Assembly: GCA_031420415.1 (NCBI GenBank)
Contig: JANOMT010000006.1
Coordinates: 1-64,000 of the forward strand
DNA length: 64,000 nt
Reading direction: 5' to 3'
DNA from: JANYGA01 sp031420415
GTDB lineage: Bacteria; Vulcanimicrobiota; Vulcanimicrobiia; Vulcanimicrobiales; Vulcanimicrobiaceae
A model generated the notes under the pieces. That model saw nothing but the letters and a program-made list of their open reading frames with translations, was not told the DNA's origin and made no database searches. This document shows positions 41,202-50,094 of the stretch, in pieces; within the stretch, counting starts at the first letter, position 1, and the number at the start of each line of letters is the position of its first letter. Made by a program: the position numbers and the translations under genes.

Positions 41202-41903
41202 ATGACGACACCTGATCCGCGAGCCCGCGTCCTTATTATTGAGGACGATCCTGATATTGCGTCGTTCGAGCAGACCATGCTCGTACGGGCCGGGTATCAG
41301 ACGCGCATCGCTGCGACCGGAAAAGATGGCCTCGATCTCGTCGAGTCGTTCAAACCCGACGTCGTGTTGCTCGATATCGGGCTTCCCGACATGTCGGGGC
41401 TCGACGTCTGCACGACGATTGCAGAGACGGCGGATGCCTACATTCTCATGGTGAGCGGCCATTCGGGCGAAGACGTCAAGCTGACGGGGCTCGGTCTCGG
41501 CGCCGACGATTTCATCAGCAAGCCGTTTTCAGGGAACGAACTCGTGGCTCGTATCGGCTCGTTCTTGCGTCGGCGCGAACGCGCGCGCTTGCGCGATAAC
41601 GACGGCCGCCTCCAACTCGGCGACGCGGCGCTCGTGCGCGATCTGCACACGCTCGAGAAAGAGAGCCGATCGGTGAGTCTCACCGCGCTCGAATTTCGTT
41701 TGCTCTGGTTTTTGGGAGAGGCCGACGGTCGACTCCTCACGCGCGCGCAGATCCTCGAACGCGTTTGGAACGACGTCTCGGGCGTGCCGACGCGCGTGGT
41801 CGATGTCCACGTGGCGGCACTCCGCAAAAAGCTCGGCGAAGTCGGTGCGGCGCTGCAAATATCTTCGGTTCGCGGCATCGGGTATCGCCTGGATACTCCG
41901 TGA
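41202..41903 (+). CDS. OmpR-family response regulator
   Basis: A 233-residue two-component regulator. The receiver domain has the acidic pocket in VLIIEDDPDI, phospho-acceptor Asp in DVVLLDIGLPDMSG (about residue 54), and Lys in FISKPF. The C-terminal winged helix (about residues 135-230) includes LTALEFRLLWFLGEADGRLLTRAQILERVW and VDVHVAALRKKLG, the OmpR/PhoB DNA-binding form. No sensor kinase is adjacent. Its stop overlaps the MocR gene by GTGA, so both regulators are translated together. Confidence 0.92.
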   Translation: MTTPDPRARVLIIEDDPDIASFEQTMLVRAGYQTRIAATGKDGLDLVESFKPDVVLLDIGLPDMSGLDVCTTIAETADAYILMVSGHSGEDVKLTGLGLGADDFISKPFSGNELVARIGSFLRRRERARLRDNDGRLQLGDAALVRDLHTLEKESRSVSLTALEFRLLWFLGEADGRLLTRAQILERVWNDVSGVPTRVVDVHVAALRKKLGEVGAALQISSVRGIGYRLDTP

Positions 41904-43372
41904 CCGGCCGCGACGCCGGAGCGTCGCTCGTCGACGTCGCTCTCGATCCACGTGATAAACGACCGCTCTACGTTCAACTCGCAGACGAACTAACCGCACG
42001 CATCGAACGCGGTGCGCTCGTCGAAGGCGAGCGATTACCCGGAATGCGCGTGTTTGCCGCACGGCTCGGCATCGCACTCGTCACCGTCTCGCAAGCCTAC
42101 GACTCGCTCGTCTCGCGCGGCCGTGCGATCACGCGCGTCGGCAAAGGCACCTATATCGCGCGACCTCCGGCGCCGACCGAACCCTTCGCGCGACGCTGGG
42201 AACCCGATATCGGTGGATTCACGCGCGCCCGGATGGACGGCGTGCTCGATCGCCTCTCGCGTGCGGATGTGGAGGGTGCGATCAGTCTCGCGACGGGTCA
42301 TCCCGCGCCGCAGACGTTTCCGATGCAAGAGTTCGCGCGTTGCATGCAACGTACGCTCGCCGACGATCCTGCGGAGATGATGCAGTATGCGTCGGGAAAT
42401 GGCGACGCCGACTTGCGCGAAACGCTCGCCAAACAATTACGTGCGCGCGGCGTGCCCGCAACCTCCGACGATATCGTCGTTTGTTCGGGCGCACAACAAG
42501 CGGCGGATATCGTCGCGACGACGCTGCTCGAAACGCGCGCCGTCGTGGCTGCAGAATCGCCATCGTACGCGCCGACGCTCGGCATCTTCGACGCGCGCGG
42601 ATCGACGTACGTCGAGATCGCCGCCGACGCAGGCGGCATTCGCGTCGACGACGTGGAGCGCGTCTTTGCCGAGTATCGACCGCGCCTCTTTTACGTCAAC
42701 CCGTTCGCACAGAATCCCACGGGGGCGATCTTACCCGAACGTCGCGCGAAAGCGATCGTCGAGCTCGCTCGCCGTTACGACGTCGTCATCCTCGAAGATC
42801 AAACGGGTTGGGTTTTTACCTACGATGGCGAACCGCCCGCGCCACTGGCCGCGCACGACGTCGACGGCCGCGTGGTGCTCATCGAAAGTCTCTCGAAGAC
42901 CGTCTTTCCGGCATTGCGTGTGGGCTACGTGTTCGCCCGTGGGAGTCTGCGCGCGCCGCTCGAGTCGGCGAAGATGCGTGCCGATTCGTTCACGTCCACA
43001 CTCTCGCAGCGAGCGCTCTGGCGATTCATGGAATCGCCGGCATACGCCAAGCACTTGCGTTCGGCACGCGCGCTCTATCGCGCGCGCCGCGACGTTTTCG
43101 TCGATGCGTTGCAGAGCGCGCTACCGTGGGCGAACGTTGCCGTACCGGCAGCCGGCACGACCCTGTGGCTGCCGTTGCCCGCGCGCATTTCGACGCAAGC
43201 GGCTTTCGATGCGTGTGCGCGCGAAGGCGTGCTCGTCATGCCGGCCGATCCCTGGTATCCCACGCGCAACGGGCCCGCAGCGCTGCGCCTCGGCTTCGGC
43301 GATCTCGACGACGACACGATGCGCGACGCGGTCGCACGACTCGCGCGCGGGTTGCAACGCGTCGCGACCTGA
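41900..43372 (+). CDS. MocR/PdxR-type GntR regulator with aminotransferase domain
   Basis: A 490-residue fusion. Residues ~15-80 are a GntR winged helix (PLYVQLADELTARIERGAL, GERLPGMRVFAARLGI). Residues ~110-485 are a fold-type I PLP domain with SGAQQAADIVATTL, YVNPFAQNPTGAILP, a catalytic-type Asp in LEDQTGWVF and the PLP Lys in ESLSKTVFPALRVGY. MocR proteins control vitamin B6, taurine or GABA genes. The coupling to a response regulator is unusual, and no obvious PLP-pathway target lies beside it. The GTG at 41900 is the coupled start. Confidence 0.92.
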   Translation: MTGRDAGASLVDVALDPRDKRPLYVQLADELTARIERGALVEGERLPGMRVFAARLGIALVTVSQAYDSLVSRGRAITRVGKGTYIARPPAPTEPFARRWEPDIGGFTRARMDGVLDRLSRADVEGAISLATGHPAPQTFPMQEFARCMQRTLADDPAEMMQYASGNGDADLRETLAKQLRARGVPATSDDIVVCSGAQQAADIVATTLLETRAVVAAESPSYAPTLGIFDARGSTYVEIAADAGGIRVDDVERVFAEYRPRLFYVNPFAQNPTGAILPERRAKAIVELARRYDVVILEDQTGWVFTYDGEPPAPLAAHDVDGRVVLIESLSKTVFPALRVGYVFARGSLRAPLESAKMRADSFTSTLSQRALWRFMESPAYAKHLRSARALYRARRDVFVDALQSALPWANVAVPAAGTTLWLPLPARISTQAAFDACAREGVLVMPADPWYPTRNGPAALRLGFGDLDDDTMRDAVARLARGLQRVAT

Positions 43373-43421
43373 TTTGCGCGGAGAACAGGACCCGCGCGCG
43401 ACTTCGTCTCACGTCGTGAGG

Positions 43422-46229
43422 ATGGTGCCCTCCACACGTCTCGTCGCGCTTCTCGCCACCCTCGCGGTCGTCGCCGCGCAGACCGGTGCGCCGCTTGCGA
43501 AAGCGCCGTCACCCGTCGTTTTCGAAGCGCCCGCTACCGCTGCCGCGGGGCCGACCTCAATCGGCGATGCATTCGGTCGCGTGTTGCCGTCGGGTCGCAT
43601 CATGCATCCCACGGGGCGAAGTGTCGTGACCGGCATGAACGCTCTCGGCGTCGCACTCTCGCCGAACGGCCGCTTCGCAATCGTCAGTAACGACGACGAA
43701 CATCAAGCGAAGACGACGAGTGCGCTCGACGGTCTTTCGACGGGCGGTTATACCCTCGCGGTCGTCGATACGCAAACGATGGCCGTCGTTTCGCGCTACG
43801 GCGATCCGGAGGAGTCGTTCTTCGTCGGCGTGCTCGCCGTCCCCGATCCCGCCAATCTCGGGCACACGCTCGTTCTCGCTAGCGGAGGCGGAAGTAATGC
43901 CGTCTATGCATTCGATCTCGATAGCAAAGGCAATCTCACCCCCGATCCCCATCACCTCATCGCGATTCCGACGCCGAGCGACGAACGATTCGCCAATCGG
44001 GGACACGCGTTTCCGTCGACGATCGTCATCGAACCGGGTGGCCGACTCGTCGACGTCGTCGACAATCTCGCAAACGATGTCGTGCAGATCGATCTCGCGA
44101 CACGAAGCGTCGTCGGAACGCCCACGCCCGTCGGGTTCTTCCCGCTCGCGGCCGCCGCCGTACCCGGCGGCTTGCTCGTCGCGAACGAGGGTCTTTCGCG
44201 CTACGGCGTATTGACGACACCCGCCACCGTCCCCGCATTCGGCACGCCGGCCGTCGATCTCGATCGCGCGTCGTCGATCTCCGTGATCGCACGCCAGGCC
44301 GATACATCACTCGTAAACGATTCTTCGGTTCCGCTCGATCGCGGGCCCAACGGTATTCGTGAGATCGGCGGCGTGCATCCCGCCGCGATCGTCGCGATGC
44401 ACGCGAAACCATACGCGTTCGTCGCGATGAGTAACGTCGACCGAGTCGCGACGATACGGCTGGGAAAAGAACCGCGCGTCGTCGGCGGCACGGAGTTGCG
44501 ACTCTTCGATCGCGGACCGTACGGCACGCAACCCGACGCGCTCGTCCTCTCGCGCGACGAACGGCGACTCTACGTCGCGCTCGCGGGCATCAACGCGATC
44601 GCCGTCCTCGATACGAGCGATCCGCTCCATCCGCATCGCATCGGGCTCATCCCGACGGGTTGGTTTCCCGCCGCGCTCGCACTCTCGAGAGATGGCACGA
44701 AGCTCTTCGTCGCAAATGCCAAAGGGCTCGGAAACGACCGTGGCTTCACGGGCGATCAGTCGCGCTTCGTCGACGCGCGCGGCCACATCGCGAGCGTGCT
44801 CGCCGATAGCAACGCGATGTGGTCGACGCTCGAACGAATCGATTTGGCGGGCGTCAATCTACGCGCGTCGACGACGCTCGCACTCTCGTATTTGCGCGCG
44901 ATTCATCCACCGCGAACCAATCCGCTGGTTCCGCAGAACTTCGATGGCACGGGAAGTAACGCGATCAAACACGTCGTGCTCATCCTCGAAGAAAATAAGA
45001 CGTACGACGCGATGCTCGGCGATCTCAAAGATGGCGCGGGCATGCCGTACGGCCCGGGCGATCCGAGTTACGTCGCTTTCGACGAATCGGTGACACCGAA
45101 TCTCCACGCGCTCGCGCGCACGTTCGGCCTCGCGGGCAACATCTTCGCCGATGCCGAGGAGTCGGACGCGGGCCATCAATACGTCTCGGCCGGCATTACG
45201 AACGTGTATGCGGAAAAAACGCTTCTGGTCAAACGCGCTCGCCGCCCACTCGTCAATAAAAACGAGGATCCCGAAGATTATCCGCGCGCGGGGTATATCT
45301 TCAACTCGCTGGCCGCTCGCGGGAAGACCTATCGCGATTACGGCGATTACCTGCGCGTTTCGGGCTACGACGAAGGCGAAGCGAACGATCCCAAACTCGA
45401 CGATCCGCGCTTCATCTCGCAAGACGATGTGACGGCGCCGACGCAGGGTCTCGGCGGGCTCTACACGCTCGACGTTCCCGTTCTCGCCGCGCTCGCGGGC
45501 CACGTCGATACGAATTATCCGGGTTGGAACTTGCGCATTCGCGACGTGCGTCGTGCCGCTGAATTCGTGCGTGATATGGATCCACTCGTGAAGGCGGATG
45601 CGATGCCGGCGTTCACGCACGTCTGGTTGCCGGCCGATCACGGCGGTTTTGGAAAGAACGTGCCGTCGTTGCCCGAGGAAGTTGCCGACGGCGATCGCGC
45701 GCTCGGCACGATCGTCGACTATCTCACGCACATCCCACAGTGGGAGTCGACTGCGATCTTCATCATGCCCGATGATTCGCAATCGTCGCGAGATCACGTC
45801 AACGTCCATCGCACCTATGCGATCGTCGTCTCACCCTACGCGAAACGACACCATCTCGGCGCACGCCATCTCTCGACCGTCAGTGTGTTAAAAACCGAAG
45901 AAGAGCTTTTGGGATTGCCCGCGCTTTCGCTCGGCGACGCGCTCGCGACCGATATGAGCGACTTTTTCACGAGCGTTCCCGATGCGACGCCGTTCGCGCG
46001 GACCATCGCTGCTACGCAATCCGCGAGTAAGGAAGGTCGGTCGATCGCGGCACTTCTCGCGCGGACGGACCAATCTTCCGCCGACGCCGACGGAGCGCGC
46101 GCCGCGAGCCTCGTCGATCTCTCGCGTCGCGCGGACGCACTCGCGCACCGACGAGCCAAGCTCGACCGCGAGCAGTACGTTCGCGACCAGCGCGCGCTGT
46201 TCGAACGAGCCCTCACCGTCGTGCGCTAA
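43422..46229 (+). CDS. Second secreted beta-propeller/phosphoesterase protein
   Basis: A ~935-residue relative of the protein at 26808, diverged but with the same layout. It has a signal peptide (LVALLATLAVVAAQTG), propeller blades over ~60-470 (NALGVALSPNGRFAIVSND, DERRLYVALAGINAIAVLD) and a phosphoesterase domain over ~500-850. That domain has KHVVLILEENKTYDAMLGDL, ADAEESDAGHQYV, WLPADHGGFG and MPDDSQSSRDHVNVHRTYA. The C-terminal ~80 residues are charged and helical. Start choice among GTG 43416, ATG 43422 and GTG 43425 is not settled by the ribosome site. Confidence 0.9.
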   Translation: MVPSTRLVALLATLAVVAAQTGAPLAKAPSPVVFEAPATAAAGPTSIGDAFGRVLPSGRIMHPTGRSVVTGMNALGVALSPNGRFAIVSNDDEHQAKTTSALDGLSTGGYTLAVVDTQTMAVVSRYGDPEESFFVGVLAVPDPANLGHTLVLASGGGSNAVYAFDLDSKGNLTPDPHHLIAIPTPSDERFANRGHAFPSTIVIEPGGRLVDVVDNLANDVVQIDLATRSVVGTPTPVGFFPLAAAAVPGGLLVANEGLSRYGVLTTPATVPAFGTPAVDLDRASSISVIARQADTSLVNDSSVPLDRGPNGIREIGGVHPAAIVAMHAKPYAFVAMSNVDRVATIRLGKEPRVVGGTELRLFDRGPYGTQPDALVLSRDERRLYVALAGINAIAVLDTSDPLHPHRIGLIPTGWFPAALALSRDGTKLFVANAKGLGNDRGFTGDQSRFVDARGHIASVLADSNAMWSTLERIDLAGVNLRASTTLALSYLRAIHPPRTNPLVPQNFDGTGSNAIKHVVLILEENKTYDAMLGDLKDGAGMPYGPGDPSYVAFDESVTPNLHALARTFGLAGNIFADAEESDAGHQYVSAGITNVYAEKTLLVKRARRPLVNKNEDPEDYPRAGYIFNSLAARGKTYRDYGDYLRVSGYDEGEANDPKLDDPRFISQDDVTAPTQGLGGLYTLDVPVLAALAGHVDTNYPGWNLRIRDVRRAAEFVRDMDPLVKADAMPAFTHVWLPADHGGFGKNVPSLPEEVADGDRALGTIVDYLTHIPQWESTAIFIMPDDSQSSRDHVNVHRTYAIVVSPYAKRHHLGARHLSTVSVLKTEEELLGLPALSLGDALATDMSDFFTSVPDATPFARTIAATQSASKEGRSIAALLARTDQSSADADGARAASLVDLSRRADALAHRRAKLDREQYVRDQRALFERALTVVR

Positions 46230-46268
46230 ACGAAGTGTGCGGGGAACGGAGCGGCGAACGTTCCTCGG

Positions 46269-47138
46269 GTGACCACCGCAAGCCCGACCTTTCAAGCACC
46301 TTATGTCGCAAACGATGCCGCGACGCTACGCGGCGTGCTCGTGGTTCGCCCGACGGCGGCGCTCGCGGCCGTTCGACCCTTGCACGGCGAATCCAATGCG
46401 ATCGTCGAACGCGCACACGAACAGTTCTCCGTCTTCATCACGCGTCTGGGCGCGCGCGGCATCAAGGTCGTCGAAGCCGAGCCATCGACGGGCACGTCTT
46501 CGAGTGCGTTCTGCGCCGACGGCGCCGTCGTGTTCCCCGATGGCGCGTTCGTGATGCGGCCGAGCGATCTCGGCCGCCGTGGTGAGATCGCGCTGCTCGA
46601 AACTGCGCTCGCGCTCGCAAACGTGCCGATCGTGGGCCGCATTGCAGCGCCCGGTTTGCTCGATGGTGGCGACGTGATCGTTGCGGGTGACACGCTCTTC
46701 ATCGCGGTGACGACGCCGCGTCGTAACGAAGAGGGCATCGCTGCATCGCTACACGGGAATGCGCTCGGGCGCGAACAACTCGCCGTCTACGCACGCTCGA
46801 AAAATATGAACGTCGTTGAAATACCGGTTGCAGCCGAAGTGCGACGCCTCAAATCGGTCGCCTCGCTCATCGATGCACGAACGATGCTCTATGCGGCGAG
46901 TCTCGTCGATGGCGAGGCGTTTGCGGGCTTCGAACGCCTCATCGCACCGCGCGGCGAAGATTACGGCGCGGGCGTGCTCGCGCTCGGTGGTCGGCGCGTG
47001 CTTTCGAATCTGCGCTTCCGCGAAACGATTCCGATGTTACGTGCGGCGAAGTTTGCCGTCGATGCAATCGACGTGTGGGAATTCGGCAAGATCGGCGCGA
47101 CGCCGTCGTCGATGGTTCTCGCGCTCAAGCGCGGTTAA
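46269..47138 (+). CDS. DDAH/arginine-deiminase-fold protein lacking the catalytic His and Cys
   Basis: A 289-residue amidinotransferase-superfamily protein closest to dimethylarginine dimethylaminohydrolase. Fold landmarks survive: RRGEIALLE, LLDGGDVIVAGDTLFI, RLKSVASLIDARTMLY and the terminal EFGKIGATPSSMVLAL. But the catalytic His of the family GLHLKS motif is replaced by Arg (VRRLKS) and the catalytic Cys near the C terminus by Ser (PSSMVL). The PDSVFVED substrate loop is also altered (SSAFCADG). Hydrolysis of dimethylarginine is therefore unlikely; a binding or new catalytic role is possible. A GTG at 46269 starts it and the next gene follows 5 bases after its stop. Confidence 0.75.
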   Translation: MTTASPTFQAPYVANDAATLRGVLVVRPTAALAAVRPLHGESNAIVERAHEQFSVFITRLGARGIKVVEAEPSTGTSSSAFCADGAVVFPDGAFVMRPSDLGRRGEIALLETALALANVPIVGRIAAPGLLDGGDVIVAGDTLFIAVTTPRRNEEGIAASLHGNALGREQLAVYARSKNMNVVEIPVAAEVRRLKSVASLIDARTMLYAASLVDGEAFAGFERLIAPRGEDYGAGVLALGGRRVLSNLRFRETIPMLRAAKFAVDAIDVWEFGKIGATPSSMVLALKRG

Positions 47139-47143
47139 ACCGC

Positions 47144-47872
47144 GTGCGCATCGCCTGCCTCTCCGATATCCACGGCAATATCCGCGGGCTCGATGCGTGT
47201 CTTGCAGATTTGCGCGAGCAAGGCGGTGCCGATACGATCGTCGGTGTCGGCGATTATTGCATGGACGGGCCTCGGCCTCGGCACGTCGTCGAGCGCTTAC
47301 GCGAAGTCGGAGCCACGTGTATCCGTGGGAACACCGATCGTTATATCGCCGAATCCGATACCACGGACGACGACGATGCCGAACGGGCGGTGCTCGCGTG
47401 GCAACGTGAAACGCTCGGCGTCGAAAACGTCGCATGGCTCGGGGCGCTGCCGTTCGTGACGCGTTTCGGCGAGGGTGCCGACGCGTTACTCGTCGTGCAT
47501 GCGAATCCCACGAACGACGACGAACACGTCTGGCCGCAGGCGACGGACGCGCAACTCGAGCGACTCTTCGCGGCGACGCCGGAACGGACGATCGCCTTCG
47601 GTCACCTGCATCTCCCGTACGCGCGCATGTGGCGCGATCGACTCCTCATCAACGTGGCCTCGGCCGGCCTGCCCAAAGACGGCGATCCGCGCGCGAGCTA
47701 CGCGATCCTCACGCAGCGCAGTAGCGGCTGGCAGGTCAAACATCGTCGCGTCGCCTTCGATGTGGACCGCGTCGTGCGCGATATCGAACGCAGTGGCATG
47801 CCGGAATCGAAGAAGCGTGTAAACGTTTTACGTCGCCACCGGTATAAGGAACTCGATGAACGGATCCCCTAA
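47144..47872 (+). CDS. Metallophosphoesterase (YfcE/MJ0936-like)
   Basis: A 242-residue calcineurin-like phosphodiesterase. Metal motifs are CLSDIHGNIRGLD, VGVGDYCMDGP, CIRGNTD, VVHANP (in place of the usual GH..) and FGHLHLPYARM. Small members hydrolyse phosphodiesters of unknown natural substrates. The GTG at 47144 matches the first strand. The C terminus overlaps the ABC ATPase gene by 17 bases, so it belongs to the same unit as the DDAH-fold protein and the exporter. Confidence 0.9.
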   Translation: MRIACLSDIHGNIRGLDACLADLREQGGADTIVGVGDYCMDGPRPRHVVERLREVGATCIRGNTDRYIAESDTTDDDDAERAVLAWQRETLGVENVAWLGALPFVTRFGEGADALLVVHANPTNDDEHVWPQATDAQLERLFAATPERTIAFGHLHLPYARMWRDRLLINVASAGLPKDGDPRASYAILTQRSSGWQVKHRRVAFDVDRVVRDIERSGMPESKKRVNVLRRHRYKELDERIP

Positions 47873-48785
47873 GGCACCCGCGCTCCGGATCGATCGCCTC
47901 CGCAAGACCTACGGCGATTTCACGGCGGTCGACGGCATCTCTCTCGAAGTCGCGCGCGGTGATTTTTTCGGGTTCCTCGGGCCCAATGGCGCGGGAAAGA
48001 CGACGTCGATCAACGCGATCGTCGGGCTCGCGACGATCACCTCGGGTACGATCGAGATTTTCGGCTACGACATCGTGCGCGAGTGGCGCGCCGCGCGCGC
48101 GCTCGTCGGTCTCGCGCCGCAAGAATACAACTTCGATCGCTATCTCTCGATTCGCGACGTGCTGATCTACCAGGCCGGCTATTACGGCTTGCGTGGCCCA
48201 GCCGTACGCAAGCGTGCCGACGATCTGCTCGAGCGCTTCGCGCTTACGAGCAAGGCGAACGAGACGTTCGTACGCCTCTCGGGCGGCATGAAGCGGCGCC
48301 TCACGCTCGCACGCGCGCTCATCCACGAACCGCAGTTGCTCATCCTCGACGAACCGACCGCCGGGGTCGACGTGGAATTGCGCATCGAATTGTGGGATTT
48401 CTTGCGCGATCTCAACGCGGCGGGGACGACGATCATCCTTACGACGCATTACCTCGAAGAGGCCGAGGCCTTGTGCAAGAACATCGCGATCGTCGAAGGC
48501 GGTAAGCTCGTCGCGATGGAGTCGACGGCGAAGCTGCTCGCACGTCGCGGCACGACGACGCTCTCGGTCACCGTCGATCGTCCACTCGCGAGCGTTCCGG
48601 CCGCACTCATCGCACTCGGTGCGATCTACGACGCGCCGACGCGAACGCTCCGCCTCTCCAACGTTCCGCCCGATGCGATCGCCGCCACGCTCGGTGAACT
48701 CGGTGCCGCGGGTTACGCGATCGAAAACGTCGACTTCGCGCGCTCGAGTCTTCAGGACGTCTTCTTGGATCTGGTGAAACGCTAA
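47856..48785 (+). CDS. ABC-2 type exporter ATP-binding protein
   Basis: A 309-residue DrrA/CcmA-type ATPase. Walker A is GPNGAGKTT (about residue 43), the Q-loop APQEYNFD, the signature LSGGMKRRL, Walker B LLILDEPTAGVD and switch His in TTHYLEEAE. The extra ~90-residue C-terminal domain is common in drug, lipid or polysaccharide exporters. It pairs with the membrane protein starting one base after its stop. Confidence 0.93.
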   Translation: MNGSPKAPALRIDRLRKTYGDFTAVDGISLEVARGDFFGFLGPNGAGKTTSINAIVGLATITSGTIEIFGYDIVREWRAARALVGLAPQEYNFDRYLSIRDVLIYQAGYYGLRGPAVRKRADDLLERFALTSKANETFVRLSGGMKRRLTLARALIHEPQLLILDEPTAGVDVELRIELWDFLRDLNAAGTTIILTTHYLEEAEALCKNIAIVEGGKLVAMESTAKLLARRGTTTLSVTVDRPLASVPAALIALGAIYDAPTRTLRLSNVPPDAIAATLGELGAAGYAIENVDFARSSLQDVFLDLVKR

Positions 48786-48786
48786 G

Positions 48787-49569
48787 ATGACCGACGCGTG
48801 GGGGTTTCGTAATCCCATCGGTCTCGCGACGCTCATCAAACGCGAGCTGGTGCGAACGTATAAGATTATCAACCAAGTCATCTGGCCACCGATCATCACG
48901 ACGATTCTCTACGTACTCGTCTTCGGGCTCGGGCTCGGATCGCGCGTGCAAAACGTGCAGGGCGTGCCGTACGCGGCGTTCCTCATTCCCGGCCTCATCA
49001 TGTTGCAGGTGATCGATCAAACCTACGGCGAGTCGTCGAGCTCGCTCTTTCAGGGTCGGTTCATGTATTCGATCCAGGAGCTGCTCGTCTCGCCGCTTTC
49101 GGCGTGCGAAATCGTCACGGGATTCATCGTCTCCTCGATCTTGCGCGCGCTCCTGATCGCGATGCTGATCATGGGCGTCGGCTTCGTGATGGTGCACACG
49201 TTTCCGCAGAACTGGGTGCTCTTTTTCGGGATGATCGTGCTCGTCTCCACACTTTTCGGCGCGATCGGAATCATCTTCGGTTTGCTTGCCGAGAAGTTCG
49301 ATCACATCGCGGCCTTTACGACATTCGTGATCACGCCGCTCGTTTTCGTGGGCGGCGTTTTTACGTCGGCGCAATTCTTGCCTCCGCTGGTGCGCCGCGT
49401 CTCGCTCGTCAATCCGATGTTCTACATGATCGATGCGTTTCGGTTCGCGTTCACGGGGCGCAGTGACGTGCCGGTGCTCCTCTCGATCGGAATCGTCGTG
49501 ACGCTCGCGGTCGTCTCGCTCGCAATCGCTCTGCGCATGACGGCGCTCGGATATAAATTGCGCGTCTGA
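48787..49569 (+). CDS. ABC-2 type exporter permease
   Basis: A 260-residue membrane protein with six hydrophobic segments of the YadH/NodJ type. An amphipathic N-terminal stretch (LIKRELVRTYKIINQVIWPP) is followed by FLIPGLIMLQVIDQTYGES, the conserved SPLSACEIVTGFI coupling loop and the LVNPMFYMIDAFRFAFTG signature before the last helix. With the preceding ATPase it forms a homodimeric exporter; cargo is unknown. Confidence 0.92.
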   Translation: MTDAWGFRNPIGLATLIKRELVRTYKIINQVIWPPIITTILYVLVFGLGLGSRVQNVQGVPYAAFLIPGLIMLQVIDQTYGESSSSLFQGRFMYSIQELLVSPLSACEIVTGFIVSSILRALLIAMLIMGVGFVMVHTFPQNWVLFFGMIVLVSTLFGAIGIIFGLLAEKFDHIAAFTTFVITPLVFVGGVFTSAQFLPPLVRRVSLVNPMFYMIDAFRFAFTGRSDVPVLLSIGIVVTLAVVSLAIALRMTALGYKLRV

Positions 49570-49607
49570 CCGTGTTTAGGGCAACGACCGCTGCGGAAGA
49601 TAAACCC

Positions 49608-50057
49608 ATGATGCGTTCGCAAGCGTTCGTCGCTTTTATCGTGCTGGCCATGCTCGGCGGAACGCCTGCGAACGCAGCGGATCGCCCACTGAGGCTCAGT
49701 ATCGACGGCCGACCCGTTTCGCGCGATACCGCCGTCGGAAAGATGCGCGGAAACGTTGCTTATGCCGATTTGGTCGTGTTGGTTCGCGTCTTCGGAGGCT
49801 TGGTGTCGATCCGCGGAACCGGCATGACGGCGACGATCGGATCGCATTCCGCACGCTTTCACACCAACGAGACGAAGGCCAAGATCGACGGTATAAACAT
49901 GACGATGCCGTCGGCTGCGTTCAAAGAGGACGGCGATCTCTACGTTCCGCTCGCGTTTTTCGTCAAGAACGTCGTGCCGGGAACGACGCTCCGTATCGAT
50001 CGCGCGAACGGACGCGCCTCGCTTCACGCCCCGCCGCAGCCCTCGCCGTCGCCGTAA
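49608..50057 (+). CDS. Small secreted stalk-domain (copper amine oxidase N-like) protein
   Basis: A 149-residue exported protein. The signal peptide FVAFIVLAMLGGTPANA is followed by one copper-amine-oxidase-N-like domain (RLSIDGRPVS, VVLVRVFGGLVSIRG, DLYVPLAFFVKNV) and a Pro-rich end. It lacks the Ig-like part of the protein at 21355. The ATG at 49608 has GGAAG 9-13 bases upstream, better than the frame's first ATG at 49572. Function is structural or ligand binding at the envelope. Confidence 0.82.
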   Translation: MMRSQAFVAFIVLAMLGGTPANAADRPLRLSIDGRPVSRDTAVGKMRGNVAYADLVVLVRVFGGLVSIRGTGMTATIGSHSARFHTNETKAKIDGINMTMPSAAFKEDGDLYVPLAFFVKNVVPGTTLRIDRANGRASLHAPPQPSPSP

Positions 50058-50094
50058 CGCGGGTCGTCGACCTGGCAGCGCGAATCTTCGCCCG

